DNA of 64,000 nt from Komagataella phaffii GS115 (lineage: Eukaryota; Ascomycota; Pichiomycetes; Pichiales; Pichiaceae): contig NC_012963.1 in assembly GCF_000027005.1 (NCBI RefSeq), positions 1,240,001 through 1,304,000 on the forward strand, in the 5' to 3' direction. The notes beneath the pieces were generated by a model. That model had not been told where the DNA came from and searched no databases. It worked only from the letters and a program-made list of their open reading frames with translations. The position numbers and the translations under genes were made by a program. The first letter of the stretch is position 1. Every line of letters starts with the position of its first letter. Positions 50,085 to 61,100 of the stretch are shown here, one piece after another.

Positions 50085-51695
50085 ATGTCTGATGGGGCTG
50101 AGTTAATTGCAAAAGCTGTTTCAGTTCTGGGTATTGACACAGTTTTTGGAATAGATGATTCCACCACTAATCCTTTATTAAAGTGGTTTGAATTAACAAA
50201 GATTGATGTGATTAAGGCCCCCAGCCAAAAATTTGCTTCTTTTGCTTCCACTATGCATGGTTATATCAAATCATCACCAGCAATCCTATTGCTTCCAGGA
50301 AGTAGTCAATTTCTAGATGGACTTTCTGGAATTTCGAATGCTCAATACCAGCGGTGGCCTTTAATCGTTATCACCGTTTCAACTGATGAGGAAGACTTCA
50401 GCCATCTGTGCACTTCGTTTGTAAAATTTTATCAAAGGTGTTCTGCTCCTGATAGAATTCAAAAGGTTTTGACTCAGGCCTTCAAGTCCTCCATAAATGG
50501 TAGGTCAGGTCCAACTCATATCCATTTTGATTCTTCCGTATTGACTGCTCCTGTAGAGGACAATCTGAAACAGTTGACAACCAAAAATCCTTACACAAAA
50601 TTCAGTCTTCGTCCAGCAAGCAACAAACTCGATGACATCGTCTTTTTATTGACGAAAGCTCGTTATCCCTTGATTGTCGTTGGAAAAGCTGCCGCTTCAT
50701 CTTACAATGCACACATTCAATTAAGATCATTAGTCCAAAACTTTCATCTTCCATTCGTCACCACCACAATGGCAAGAGGAACAGTCCCAGATTTTAGTCA
50801 GCACAGTTTCACCGTTATAGCTAACGAAAGCATTGAGAACTCAGATTTCTTAATTTTGGTCGGTACTTCGCTGAAAGAGCTCTCGCAGAATAATTTTAAT
50901 AGCTTTAACAAGAAAAACAAGAGGGTAAAAGTTATTCAAATAGACAATGTTCCAGAAGAAATTGAAGATGACTACATTCCCTCCATCGATACCGTATATG
51001 AACTTGCTTTGGTTGGTGATTTATACGACATATTAGAGGCCCTAAATGAAAAGTTACAAGCTTTCGATTACGTTGCAAGATCTCCTCTTACATACTTGTC
51101 AGAACTTAGAGATCAGAAGTTAAGAATCTTTACACAACTTGAGACAGCAAGGTCACCTGAAAATTCCATGAATCTGTTTTATGCCTTTAGGTCGATAAGA
51201 GAATCATTTCAAGACTATCAGGACGATGTATATAATGTGGTGGAGGGATTCGATCTTTCAAATGAATTCTCTTCTTTGTTATATCCTGTGTTTTTGCCTA
51301 AACAGTTGATAGATGTTACCTCACTTCCAGTACCGGGTAATGGACTGCTTTACGCCATGTCATTGAAAGCAATAGAAAGGACACGGTTGGCAGTATTCTT
51401 CTTTAAAGAAAATGCCCCGTTAACTTTTAATGTAACGGATTTAATAACTTCCATATCGAATGATCTTCCAGTGATCTGCATAATATTCAATGAAACTAAA
51501 TCATGTCGCTATGATTTACTTTGTCAATCTCTGACTATAGATGGATTTTCAGCTACAACAACCAAAGATCTGGAAACGTCTCTAAAACTAGGCATTCAAG
51601 CCTACTTGACGAGGAAAAGGTCCATCGTGATAGACATTCAAATCGAGTCACTTTCAGAACCAACCCTAAATGTGAATTTGGTGCCCAAAATGTGA
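50085..51695 (+). CDS. PXP1: ThDP-enzyme-like protein related to Pxp1 (2-hydroxyacyl-CoA-lyase family), active-site motifs degenerate
   Basis: 536 residues from the ATG at 50085. The overall layout is that of ThDP-dependent decarboxylases/lyases, with an N-terminal PYR domain (ELIAKAVSVLGIDTVFGI), a central domain (LIVVGKAAASSYNAHIQLR) and a C-terminal region. KSCRYDLLCQSL near the end matches the KNCRYDL segment of S. cerevisiae Pxp1/Yel020c, a peroxisomal protein. The catalytic Glu that activates ThDP is replaced by Gln (about residue 48, APSQKFASF). The usual GDG..N cofactor motif is absent; the region reads FFFKENAPLTFNVTD. The C-terminal PKM is at best a poor PTS1. It may be an inactive relative. 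Convergent with the next gene, 7 bases between stops. Confidence 0.75.
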   Translation: MSDGAELIAKAVSVLGIDTVFGIDDSTTNPLLKWFELTKIDVIKAPSQKFASFASTMHGYIKSSPAILLLPGSSQFLDGLSGISNAQYQRWPLIVITVSTDEEDFSHLCTSFVKFYQRCSAPDRIQKVLTQAFKSSINGRSGPTHIHFDSSVLTAPVEDNLKQLTTKNPYTKFSLRPASNKLDDIVFLLTKARYPLIVVGKAAASSYNAHIQLRSLVQNFHLPFVTTTMARGTVPDFSQHSFTVIANESIENSDFLILVGTSLKELSQNNFNSFNKKNKRVKVIQIDNVPEEIEDDYIPSIDTVYELALVGDLYDILEALNEKLQAFDYVARSPLTYLSELRDQKLRIFTQLETARSPENSMNLFYAFRSIRESFQDYQDDVYNVVEGFDLSNEFSSLLYPVFLPKQLIDVTSLPVPGNGLLYAMSLKAIERTRLAVFFFKENAPLTFNVTDLITSISNDLPVICIIFNETKSCRYDLLCQSLTIDGFSATTTKDLETSLKLGIQAYLTRKRSIVIDIQIESLSEPTLNVNLVPKM

Positions 51696-51702
51696 GAAGC
51701 TT

Positions 51703-53676
51703 TCATTTTTTCCAGTCTCCAATAGCTTCTGATATATCTTCGCTGACCTCATCCACCAAATCGGAAGCATCTTCTACGGCATCCTCTATTGCCTCTTCAA
51801 TATCATCAATTACATCAATAATGAGTTCACTGATTTTGTTTTCAGTGGAAGCAGAGGTTGAAGGGTTAGATAGAGAATTTGAAGTCGCAGTTCTAGTTGC
51901 TAGTGTCCTTGTTTCCGTCAATTCAACCTTGGGATTTTCAGGGTAAGAAACTCGCCATATTTGATCATATGATGAGTTTATCACCATAAATGGTTCATCA
52001 TCAATCTGGATCCCTGGATAGTTCAGGCTGTCATGCCAATCATTAGGTAGCAGGTTTTTAAGGCTGATAATATCCAAAGATCCATTGTTGGGTGCAGGAT
52101 TGATGTTGAAAGTATTACATATAATGTTGTAAAGTTCAATATTGGGGAATGGATTGACTTTCAAACTGCCTTGTAGCGTCTCTGTGAAGTAAGGACCAAC
52201 TCCCAGGAATATTGCTCGCATGAGAACTTCCGTATTATTGTAACCATGAACCCCCTTAGGTTTGTAGTCGAACTCCATTTTATTTTCCATGTCTTCATGG
52301 GTGGTGATGGACCAGCCAACCTTGGGAACAACCCAAATGGGAGCAATTCGATTAGAGTACTGATTTGTGTTGGTCCCAAAGTGCCATTCCTCTGGGAGAT
52401 TCTCTTTCAGATAAACACTGAAATGTTCTTTAAGTAGATGATGTTCCCAGTTTTTTTCTAGCTCTTTGAAAAATTTAGCTACAGGGATTCTTGGCCTAAT
52501 CCCAAATAATGGCCATCCATCGATATGGTCAATTGAATCCATATCAACTATATCATCAAGGTAGATAAGTCTTTGGTTGGACGTAGGTGCCATCCCATGA
52601 TCCGAAACGACAATGTAATTCACAATATCCGTGAGATTTCTTTCAGTTATACCCTGATACACGCTATCAAGGAAAAAATCGACTGACTTCAATCCTTCTG
52701 TTAGTTTTTCTCCATGGGTGCCAAATTTATGACCTAACGAGTCTATAATAGGAACATAGGACAGAATCAGTTCAGGTCTTTCAGAGATATCTTTATCTAG
52801 CCAGTTTAAAATGGTAGACTTTTTAGAATCTAAGCTTTCGGAGCCATTGTACGGGTCAACTTGTAACGGTTGGCCTGTTTCGAAAGGAACTTCACTTCCT
52901 GGCCACATATGAACAGAGGTTGTGATATTGTTAGAGTCCAAAGTTTTCCAAATAGGCTCTCCTCCCCACCACTCTGGATCAAGACTCAGTCTCGGATTGG
53001 TATTAACAAACTGACGGTTTGAATCTGGATCGAAAAAAGTGTTTCCAACAATACCGTGCTCCGATGGAAAAAGGCCAGTTATCATAGTCCAATGATTGGG
53101 AAAGGTAGAAGAAGGAAACGATGGAACCATATAAGGGGCTCCATAACCTTCTGAAAGTAATTCATGCATAAATGGTGTCAAGTCGGGGGAAATATAATGA
53201 GGATGAAACCCATCCAAAGAAATCACTATGGTTGTGGCGTGATACGGAGTTGTACCGTTGTTGAGCAGTAATTTTCTATCGGAAACCTTACTTTGTTCAA
53301 CCGGAATGTTCACATCCTGAAATTTGTCAAGATCAGAATTGAAGACTCCCCTGACAAGCCAGCCACCAAGGAGTGCAACTACGCCAATGAAACCTACCAA
53401 TAGAGCAATTTGGGATCGTTTCATTTTGACTCTCTTATCCCGATTGAAACTAAATGACGATGAAACTGCTAAATCTCCCCCTTCTAGTTCAATATCCTCC
53501 AGAAAAAATTCATCGTCAGAGGATTTGTTAAACAGTTTGGACCAGATGGAGCTCAAGAATGATGGTTTCTGATAGTCTTGCAGGTTCGTAACTATGGGAT
53601 CAAGTATCACATCATCCTCCTCCAAATGGGCATCAAGGTTTGTTACCGGAACGTCTACAGAAAACCTCTCTGTCAT
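51703..53676 (-). CDS. Nucleotide pyrophosphatase/phosphodiesterase (Npp1/Npp2-like)
   Basis: 657 residues. A type II membrane ectoenzyme of the alkaline-phosphatase superfamily that hydrolyses nucleotide phosphodiester bonds, induced by phosphate need in S. cerevisiae. A cytosolic N-terminus of about 110 residues with a basic RDKRVKMKRS stop is followed by one membrane anchor (IALLVGFIGVVALLGGWLV). The catalytic domain has ISLDGFHPHY (metal Asp), SSTFPNHWTMITGLFPSEHG (nucleophile Thr), DSLGHKFGTHG and VVSDHGMAPT. Several N-glycosylation sequons occur. An acidic low-complexity tail (VIDDIEEAIEDAVEDAS) ends the protein. Confidence 0.92.
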   Translation of the reverse strand: MTERFSVDVPVTNLDAHLEEDDVILDPIVTNLQDYQKPSFLSSIWSKLFNKSSDDEFFLEDIELEGGDLAVSSSFSFNRDKRVKMKRSQIALLVGFIGVVALLGGWLVRGVFNSDLDKFQDVNIPVEQSKVSDRKLLLNNGTTPYHATTIVISLDGFHPHYISPDLTPFMHELLSEGYGAPYMVPSFPSSTFPNHWTMITGLFPSEHGIVGNTFFDPDSNRQFVNTNPRLSLDPEWWGGEPIWKTLDSNNITTSVHMWPGSEVPFETGQPLQVDPYNGSESLDSKKSTILNWLDKDISERPELILSYVPIIDSLGHKFGTHGEKLTEGLKSVDFFLDSVYQGITERNLTDIVNYIVVSDHGMAPTSNQRLIYLDDIVDMDSIDHIDGWPLFGIRPRIPVAKFFKELEKNWEHHLLKEHFSVYLKENLPEEWHFGTNTNQYSNRIAPIWVVPKVGWSITTHEDMENKMEFDYKPKGVHGYNNTEVLMRAIFLGVGPYFTETLQGSLKVNPFPNIELYNIICNTFNINPAPNNGSLDIISLKNLLPNDWHDSLNYPGIQIDDEPFMVINSSYDQIWRVSYPENPKVELTETRTLATRTATSNSLSNPSTSASTENKISELIIDVIDDIEEAIEDAVEDASDLVDEVSEDISEAIGDWKK

Positions 53677-54198
53677 GCCAAAATGGGTACTGGTCGCCTA
53701 GTTTAGCTTATCACTGAAACAGTGGGAACGCTCTCACAAAGATTGGATAGATTCAGGCACATCTGTACTTCGATATGATTATATAAGCCATGCGGTAAAC
53801 TATAATTATATAATATTTTAAGTCTTAGAAAGAAACAAAATTCAAGACTTTTTTGTTAGTATCTTCATCTAACAGGGCGTTTATAACAGCAGTGTCCCTT
53901 CTTCCTTCTCTTTGCCCAACACCTTCAATTTTGAAACGAGTTTGAGAAAATGCCATGAATAACCGTCACCGCCCATTTCGATTTCAGTTTAAGTTGTTCA
54001 ATTGTTATCGATCAGGTATGTTCCTGCAATCAAGTATCCAATCAAGTAGTTTATTCAAGACAATATGAGGGGGTATCTTCCAACGAACTCTTTCCATGGA
54101 TTGAGAATACACAGGTTTTGGTAGAGGATTTACATTCCAGGAAAGACTTGCCTTTCAACATCAATAGAGAAGTAATCAAGCTTCCTACTGTCGACAAA

Positions 54199-56286
54199 AT
54201 GATCTTAGGTGAAATAAAAGCTCACTGGGGTCAATACAAGCAGTCATACGATCAAAAGCGGCTACTTAATTACTTTAGTCAAACAAATACTGGCCAAATG
54301 ACTCTTTTTTGGCTTTACACTAACAGATTAGGGATCTCTGAACTACCCTTCTACCAAAAGGTAGTGTTAAGATTTCTCCAAGACATATCTCCCATACCCA
54401 GAAAAAAGATGAACATGGCATTCATCTATCAGAATTTTATTTCGTCACTGTTCTCCTACAAAATCTACCACCATGTTTTATATTATCATAGACAGTTGTA
54501 CCCGCTTGTATGTTCAAATGGTTCAATTATCAATTGGCTCCCTATAATCCAGATAGCTCTACTGAATGCTTCGAAAGAAGATGGCAATAAATCTTTGAAA
54601 GTTTTGATGGAGTTACACAAAGAGCTTGATTTAAAAAGAGATTCGTTCTATGAATTCATCATACCATATCTTTCAAAGCTTCCAATCAACTCTAAGTCTC
54701 TTTTCCAATGGAATAAAGCATTAGTTAAAAATGGAGACCTTCCATCCAAGTCGTCCCCACATTTCACTAAAGTTCTTTCCCTGTTGTACAAGCATAAAAA
54801 TATTCAAGCGGTGGAGAAACTAATGTCTGTCATGGCAAACGCCAACGTGTCTCGTTTGGTTTCCAATCGGTGGATGGACACTCAAACTTTTGTCATGTTC
54901 ATCAAATGCATTAATTTGACCCATGAACCTCAAAAAACTTTGGATAAATTCCTTAACATTTTAAAAACGGACCCAAATTTGAAATCTGCGAATCGCTGGA
55001 TCCTGTTAATGAAATATACTGACAAAGAGAAGATCAGTTTTGATTATCTCAAACGCAAAAGAGAGCTGCATATCAGCGTTGCACCATTGAAACTACAATT
55101 TGAAGAGTGTCTGCATATAAAAGAGGAAGGTGAATTTATCAAATCATTTGCGAAGTTAGTTGACTACAACGAAATTATACATATCCCAGTTCTCAGTAAA
55201 TTTATTGAAGTAATGCTGAAGCATGATAGCTATTCATCTCCTTCTTTGAAAAATGACTTTCTGTTTAATGAGTCGTTAAAGCTGCTAAGGACGCATATCA
55301 AGATTGTTGATACACGAAATTTACGCGCCTCACAACGAGTCAGTAGACTAATAGACAACCATTTCTTGATAAAGGGGTTCATCACTGGAGTGCTGGAGTC
55401 TGAAACTTTGACATTCATAACAAAAATGAAGTTAGTTGAAAAAGTATTTCGCATTACTTGTAAAGTGATGCCTATAATATCAAACTTTAAAGAATTGATC
55501 AAGTTCACATCCTATGAAACTCAACTAGTTGTGAATATATCCTTGCTTTTCCCTTATGCGATGTTTAAACTGAATCATTTAGAGCAAGGATTGACACATT
55601 TGAAGATTATACTTGCACACATACAAGGATTACCCCATGATAGAAGTGTCAGTATTAGTCCTTCTATAACGCAAGCACTGATGGAATGTCTGTCCAAATT
55701 TTGGACTCATATGGACAAAATCGAGCAACGCTCAAGCCAAAAAATGGCCATTTATCAGATTAATGCTATAAAGGTCATGTTCACAGCGTTGAAGGTAGAC
55801 CAAAAATCGGTAAAACCTGAAACCTGGAGGTCCTTGATTCTTTGTATGCTATACAACAGACCACTTGAGGAGGTGAAGACTTTATTGAAATGGTTAATAC
55901 CTCAGATCCAAAGAACTGACGTGCAACATCCAGTTCTTGAAATACGGAATTGTAATCATCCACTGAGAGTTATTTTTAACGAGAAAACTATATCAGCATT
56001 TATCAGAAGGGGTTTTAAAGGGTATGAAGATCAAGAGTACAAACCTTGGCTCCCCTTTCAGTTTCTGGTTGAAGATATCTCCATCAAATATGGAGTACCA
56101 ATAAATAAAGCAAAGGCTAAAAAAGATGTTAAACTCGGATTGCAAAAGTTGTTTTCTTTGGATGAAGGCCAAGTGAACAATAGATGGAAAACACTTAGAA
56201 CTTATAACTTAGTGGGATTCGAAGAAATGCTAACTCATTATAACAACGTCTGGGATAAAATTGATACTCTCGCCTATAATACGTGA
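54199..56286 (+). CDS. Large helical protein, probably mitochondrial RNA/translation factor; N-terminus unresolved
   Basis: About 695 residues from the first in-frame ATG at 54199; I cannot name the family. It is rich in Lys, Leu, Ile and Asn, with repeated helical pairs (SFYEFIIPYLSKLPINS; THFTKVL-type segments), resembling fungal PPR-like mitochondrial translation activators. The frame is open about 240 bases further upstream without ATG and reads plausibly (YSRQYEGVSSNELFPWIE, then VLVEDLHSRKDLPFN). In another frame an ATG at 53955 begins an Arg-rich presequence-like peptide (MNNRHRPFRFQFKLF). The true start probably joins these, but the only matching GT..AG pair spans 34 nt. See findings. 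Confidence 0.7.
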   Translation: MILGEIKAHWGQYKQSYDQKRLLNYFSQTNTGQMTLFWLYTNRLGISELPFYQKVVLRFLQDISPIPRKKMNMAFIYQNFISSLFSYKIYHHVLYYHRQLYPLVCSNGSIINWLPIIQIALLNASKEDGNKSLKVLMELHKELDLKRDSFYEFIIPYLSKLPINSKSLFQWNKALVKNGDLPSKSSPHFTKVLSLLYKHKNIQAVEKLMSVMANANVSRLVSNRWMDTQTFVMFIKCINLTHEPQKTLDKFLNILKTDPNLKSANRWILLMKYTDKEKISFDYLKRKRELHISVAPLKLQFEECLHIKEEGEFIKSFAKLVDYNEIIHIPVLSKFIEVMLKHDSYSSPSLKNDFLFNESLKLLRTHIKIVDTRNLRASQRVSRLIDNHFLIKGFITGVLESETLTFITKMKLVEKVFRITCKVMPIISNFKELIKFTSYETQLVVNISLLFPYAMFKLNHLEQGLTHLKIILAHIQGLPHDRSVSISPSITQALMECLSKFWTHMDKIEQRSSQKMAIYQINAIKVMFTALKVDQKSVKPETWRSLILCMLYNRPLEEVKTLLKWLIPQIQRTDVQHPVLEIRNCNHPLRVIFNEKTISAFIRRGFKGYEDQEYKPWLPFQFLVEDISIKYGVPINKAKAKKDVKLGLQKLFSLDEGQVNNRWKTLRTYNLVGFEEMLTHYNNVWDKIDTLAYNT

Positions 56287-56296
56287 TTAGATTTAT

Positions 56297-57226
56297 TTAG
56301 CCTGAATTCCAGAATACATGGTCCCTTAATCTAGAAACTGGAATACTCTTTTGAATAAGTTTATCAGTGTTGCTCAAATCATAGTACCAGATCTTGTCAA
56401 TTTCTGTCGATTGTTCAACAAACTCTAGCATTTTCATGTAGTTTAAGCCAACTTGTCCCACACTATGGGCGTCATCGCTAAAGCAAAATTTTCCTCCTCT
56501 ACTAAAAATAAAATTGATGACATCAGATTTTGGGTATGGAGACGGCCAACCTTTCCTAATAGCAGCTGAATTGAGCTCAATTAATCCATCATACGAATTT
56601 ATCAAGTCTATATTCTCTTCAATTAACGCTACTACCTCTGGCCATTGAAATAATTGGTCGCCATCTTCGTTGTAAAATCTTATGAGGTCAAAATGCCCGA
56701 TCACTTCTGGCCTTAGTTTTTGAATCATTAATTGTTGAGTTTTGAAGTAGAGAAAATAGAAGTCTCTGATCGAACCATTCGAAGTTGTTGCATCTTTGGC
56801 TTTTAGCCAGTTTGCCCTATCGATATCAATAGGAATGGAGTCTAAATGGTGTATCGATCCAACAATCAAGTCAACAGGATATGTCAGGCGTAATTTCAAA
56901 CATTGATCCAGTTGATAATCACCAAGACCTCCTTCAGTTTCAAACCCTATAAGAAATCTTGTATCACACTGGGGATCAATGTTCCTTGTCTCTTTTATAA
57001 CTTTTGCATGCTTATAAAACTGGTCAAATTGTTCGACCAGACACTTATAGGTAAACCTCTTTTCAATTTCTTCAGGATAGAGATCTTCATCCTTATATCT
57101 GGGCATATGTTCAGTGAGACAATATGTTTGGAAATGGAGCTCAATAGCTTTGTCTACGATTTCATCCAGTGTATCCGTTGCATGAGAAACGTAACTTCCA
57201 CTATGGGAATGATGGGAATGCATCAA
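56297..57226 (-). CDS. HIS2: Histidinol-phosphatase (PHP type)
   Basis: 309 residues. Dephosphorylates histidinol phosphate, the penultimate part of histidine synthesis. PHP-domain metal ligands are clear: HSHHSHSG at the start, LTEHMP, an IGFETEGG Glu, GSIHH, IGHFDLIR and the final FSDDAHSVGQVG. The order is the same as in yeast His2. Two consecutive Met codons open the frame; the second (57223) gives the family start MHSHHSHSG. Convergent with the upstream helical-protein gene, with about 10 bases between stops. Confidence 0.96.
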   Translation of the reverse strand: MMHSHHSHSGSYVSHATDTLDEIVDKAIELHFQTYCLTEHMPRYKDEDLYPEEIEKRFTYKCLVEQFDQFYKHAKVIKETRNIDPQCDTRFLIGFETEGGLGDYQLDQCLKLRLTYPVDLIVGSIHHLDSIPIDIDRANWLKAKDATTSNGSIRDFYFLYFKTQQLMIQKLRPEVIGHFDLIRFYNEDGDQLFQWPEVVALIEENIDLINSYDGLIELNSAAIRKGWPSPYPKSDVINFIFSRGGKFCFSDDAHSVGQVGLNYMKMLEFVEQSTEIDKIWYYDLSNTDKLIQKSIPVSRLRDHVFWNSG

Positions 57227-58123
57227 TAGCTAGACGACTAAAACCGCCAGAACAATCTGTTAGGCGGAAGACGTGAGAACATTTCCGCGAGGGGGACAGA
57301 AAAGCCAAGAACTGCTAAGCCTAGTAGTGGGTGAAACCGGAGGGAGGAAGAAGTCAACTCATCAGGCGACTAGACATCGCAGTCACGATCGCTATTTCTA
57401 AGCCACCAGCATCGTATTAATAATACAACAACACTAAAAAAGAAAGAAAGCACGATTATCTAACGGTCGGAACTACTAACACTCCGGAAGCTCACAGAGT
57501 CAATGCGGCTAGGGATAAGTGTATGCACTGAGCATGAGTAATTTCAGTTCAAGACCTAATTCCGAGAAGTTATGCATAATCATGGTAAGCCCCGGAAATT
57601 GGCGATTGGTAATCAACAATCCGTACTCCCCAACAAACGGGGTGTCTCTTCTTGGTAGCGAAATATTTTGTAAACAACGATCGATAGACTGCTTGCTGAT
57701 TGTCCCAATTTCGTTGTAAGGTGAGCCGTAGATTCCCGTAAGCCACATTGAGATTTTGGAGGCATCGAAAATTTAGGCATCCTAGAGTCTTCCGAAGATT
57801 CCAAGTTCCGCTGTCAAGTCAGACGTTAACCAGCTCAACTTTGGTTCTGAGAGGCACGGCAACTAACCAGTTGTCTACTCCGATCGATGCAGATGCTCAG
57901 TCGCTTTTTTTTGGCATTTTTCCTAAATTTAGACCTGGAGAATCAATGTTATGTCTTCGGAAACGGAAATTCGGAAGAAAGAGTTTCCGATTCCGAAAAT
58001 GTTTTGTTTTCATTTCTTATATCCCTATAAATGCACAACTGGAAACCCTTAATTTTAAAGTTTCTATTCTTGCCACTTAACTTGATAACTCTTCAATTCC
58101 TCATTTGAAGACTTCTTCTGAAG
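57227..58123. promoter_or_regulatory. 897-bp divergent promoter of HIS2 and the PDR-type ABC transporter
   Basis: No gene supported. TATAAA at 58026..58031 is about 95 bases before the transporter ATG. Upstream there is a dense set of CGG/CCG triplets at 57958..57995, with other TTCCG copies near 57284, 57790 and 57806. A T-run is at 57904-57912. Confidence 0.6.
57958..57995 (+). promoter_or_regulatory. Cluster of CGG/CCG triplets (possible zinc-cluster factor sites)
   Basis: Three direct CGG (57958, 57964, 57972; gaps of 3 and 5 bases) are followed by two CCG (57987, 57993), making direct and inverted repeats. Zn2Cys6 factors such as Pdr1/Pdr3 or Tac1 bind paired CGG in multidrug-transporter promoters. 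It is not an exact PDRE (TCCGCGGA) or DRE, so the binding factor is inferred only. Confidence 0.45.
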
Positions 58124-61100
58124 ATGAGCAATCGAAGTCTTGAACACGAGATAGAGAACATTTCGGTGAATGGGTCTGATTCCGAATTGGCGCCATATGA
58201 AGGTTACGATGACCATGCTGAGGAACAAGTCAGGGAGCTCGCTCGTAAATTAACTAACCAATCAGCTGCAAATGCTACGGAATCAAGTCAAGATCTAATT
58301 AGAACATTAACTTCTTTTTCGCAAGTTCCTGGAGTACAATCTTTTGAAGGTGATATTGATCCTAGACTGGACCCCAGCTCTCCACAGTTCAACGGTTCTT
58401 TTTGGATCAAGAACTTTAGAAAAACGATGGATACCAATCCAGATTATTACAAGCACTCCTCGTTAGGTATCGGATACAGGAATTTGAGAGCAACAGGTGC
58501 TGCATCTGATGCTGATTTTCAGGCAACAGTTTCTAATTTGCCCTTGAAATATATGCAAAGTATCCGGTCTCTCCTAAGAAATAATACCAGTGAGGAAGGC
58601 CGTTTTGATATTTTGAAGACGATGGATGGCTTAATGCTGCCGGGCACAGTGACAGTTGTCTTAGGTAGACCTGGTGCAGGTTGTTCAACTTTGCTGAAGA
58701 CGATCGCAGCTCATACCTATGGTTTTGAGGTTGCTCCAGAGTCTGAGATATCATATGATGGTCTCAGTCCCAAACAAATTATCAGCAACTACAGAGGAGA
58801 GGTCGTCTACTCTGCTGAAACCGATGTACATTTCCCTCAGTTAACTGTTGGTGATACCTTGAAATTTGCTGCTCGTATGAGAACTCCGCAGAATCGTCCT
58901 GAAGGAATTAGTAGGGAAGCCTATGCCAATCATTTAGCGGACGTTTATATGGCTACTTACGGTCTCAGTCACACAAGAGGTACGAGGGTCGGTAATGATC
59001 TTGTGAGAGGTGTATCTGGCGGTGAAAGAAAGCGTGTCTCCATTGCAGAGGTTTCTCTTTGCGGAGCTCAATTGCAATGTTGGGACAATGCCACTAGAGG
59101 GTTAGATGCTGCAACTGCCTTGGAGTTTATCAAGGCATTGAAGACTCAAACTTCCATTTTGGATACTACCGCATTGATTGCTATTTATCAATGTTCACAG
59201 GATGCCTATGACTTGTTTGATAATGTCGTTTTATTGTATGAAGGTTACCAGATTTTCTTTGGTACTGCGGACTCTGCTAAGAATTTCTTCGTTGAAATGG
59301 GCTACGATTGTCCAGCCAGACAAACGACGGCAGATTTCTTGACATCTCTTACCAATCCTGCTGAAAGAATTGTACGCAAAGGTTTTGAAGGTAAAGTTCC
59401 AAAGACTCCTGAAGAGTTTTCTCAATATTGGAGAGCTTCCCCGGAGTATGCTGAGCTGGCAAGACGTGTTGACGCCTACATTCAAGAGAACAAAGATGGC
59501 CATGGTGCACAGGCGTTCCATGATGCCCATGTTGCCAAACAGGCAAGCTCATCCCGCCCAAGCTCGCCTTTCACTCTATCATTCTGGATGCAGATAAGAT
59601 ATGTGATGGGTAGAAACTTTCTTAGAACTAAAGCGGATCCTTCTATTACCTTATTCTCTGTCATTGCCAACTCAATTATGGGTTTAATTTTATCGTCATT
59701 GTTCTACAACCTACCAGCTACCACAGGTTCTTTTTATACCCGTACTGCGGCATTATTTTTCGCAGTGCTCTTTAATGCCTTTTCTTCCATGTTGGAAATT
59801 ATGGCATTGTTCGAGTCCCGTCCAATTGTGGAGAAGCATAAGAAATATGCCCTTTACCATCCTTCTGCTGATGCTTTGGCGTCTATCATTACTGAACTCC
59901 CGCCCAAGATTTTGACATCCATTGCCTTCAACTTAATCTATTATTTTATGGTGAACTTTAGAAGAGAGCCAGGCCGATTCTTTTTTTACTTTCTGATATC
60001 GAATTTTGCAACACTTTTCATGTCTCACATCTTTCGAACCTTAGGTGCTGCCACCAAGACATTGTCCGAGGCCATGACCCCCGCTGCCCTTATGCTACTG
60101 GCTATGGTTATTTACACTGGTTTTGTTATTCCAACCCCGAACATGCTTGGTTGGTCCCGTTGGATTAACTATATAAATCCAATTGGTTATGTTTTCGAAT
60201 CACTAATGTGTAATGAGTTCCATGGAAGAGACTTTGAATGCTCACAATTTGTACCTGATGGTCCAGGCTTTGAAAATTATGGTCTGGAGAACAAAGTTTG
60301 CTCTACTGTCGGAGGCCTACCAGGTGACTCATTTGTTTCCGGATCTCGTTATCTGGTCGAATCTTTCAATTACGATAACGGCTGGAAATGGAAAAATTTT
60401 GGAATTATCGTTGGTTTCACCGTGTTTTTCTTGATTGTTTACATGAGTTTATGCGAGTTACAGAAAGGTGCTATGCAGAAGGGTGAGATTGTCTTATTTC
60501 AGGCTTCAACGCTAAGGAAAATCAAAAAGCAGAACAAAAATAGAGTATCTGACGTTGAATCAAGTGATTCAAACGAAAAAATAATTACGGAGCAGGATGC
60601 ATCTGATGAGGGCGAAGGTGTCGCTGCACTGCAGGCTGGGAAGGATATATTTCATTGGCGTGATGTCTGTTATGACATCAAACAAATTAATAGAAGAATC
60701 TTAGATCACGTTGATGGGTGGGTTAAACCTGGTACACTGACTGCACTTATGGGTGCATCTGGTGCTGGTAAGACCACTCTGCTCGATGTTTTGGCAAACC
60801 GTGTTACGATGGGTGTTGTTACTGGTAATATGTTTGTCAATGGTCGTTTGAGAGATTCTTCATTTCAAAGATCGACTGGATATGTTCAACAACAGGATTT
60901 ACATCTAGAAACTTCAACTGTCAGGGAAGCTTTAAGATTCTCCGCATACTTGCGGCAGCCAAAATCTGTATCAAAAGCTGAGAAAGACGCCTATGTCGAG
61001 AATGTCATTAAGATTTTAGAAATGTCTAAGTATTCCGATGCTGTTGTTGGTGTTGCTGGTGAAGGACTGAATGTGGAGCAGAGAAAAAGATTGACCATCG

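Noticed and set aside
57280..57292. TTCCGCGAGG as a PDRE
   Set aside because: It deviates from TCCGCGGA in the second half-site and lies over 800 bases from the transporter start.
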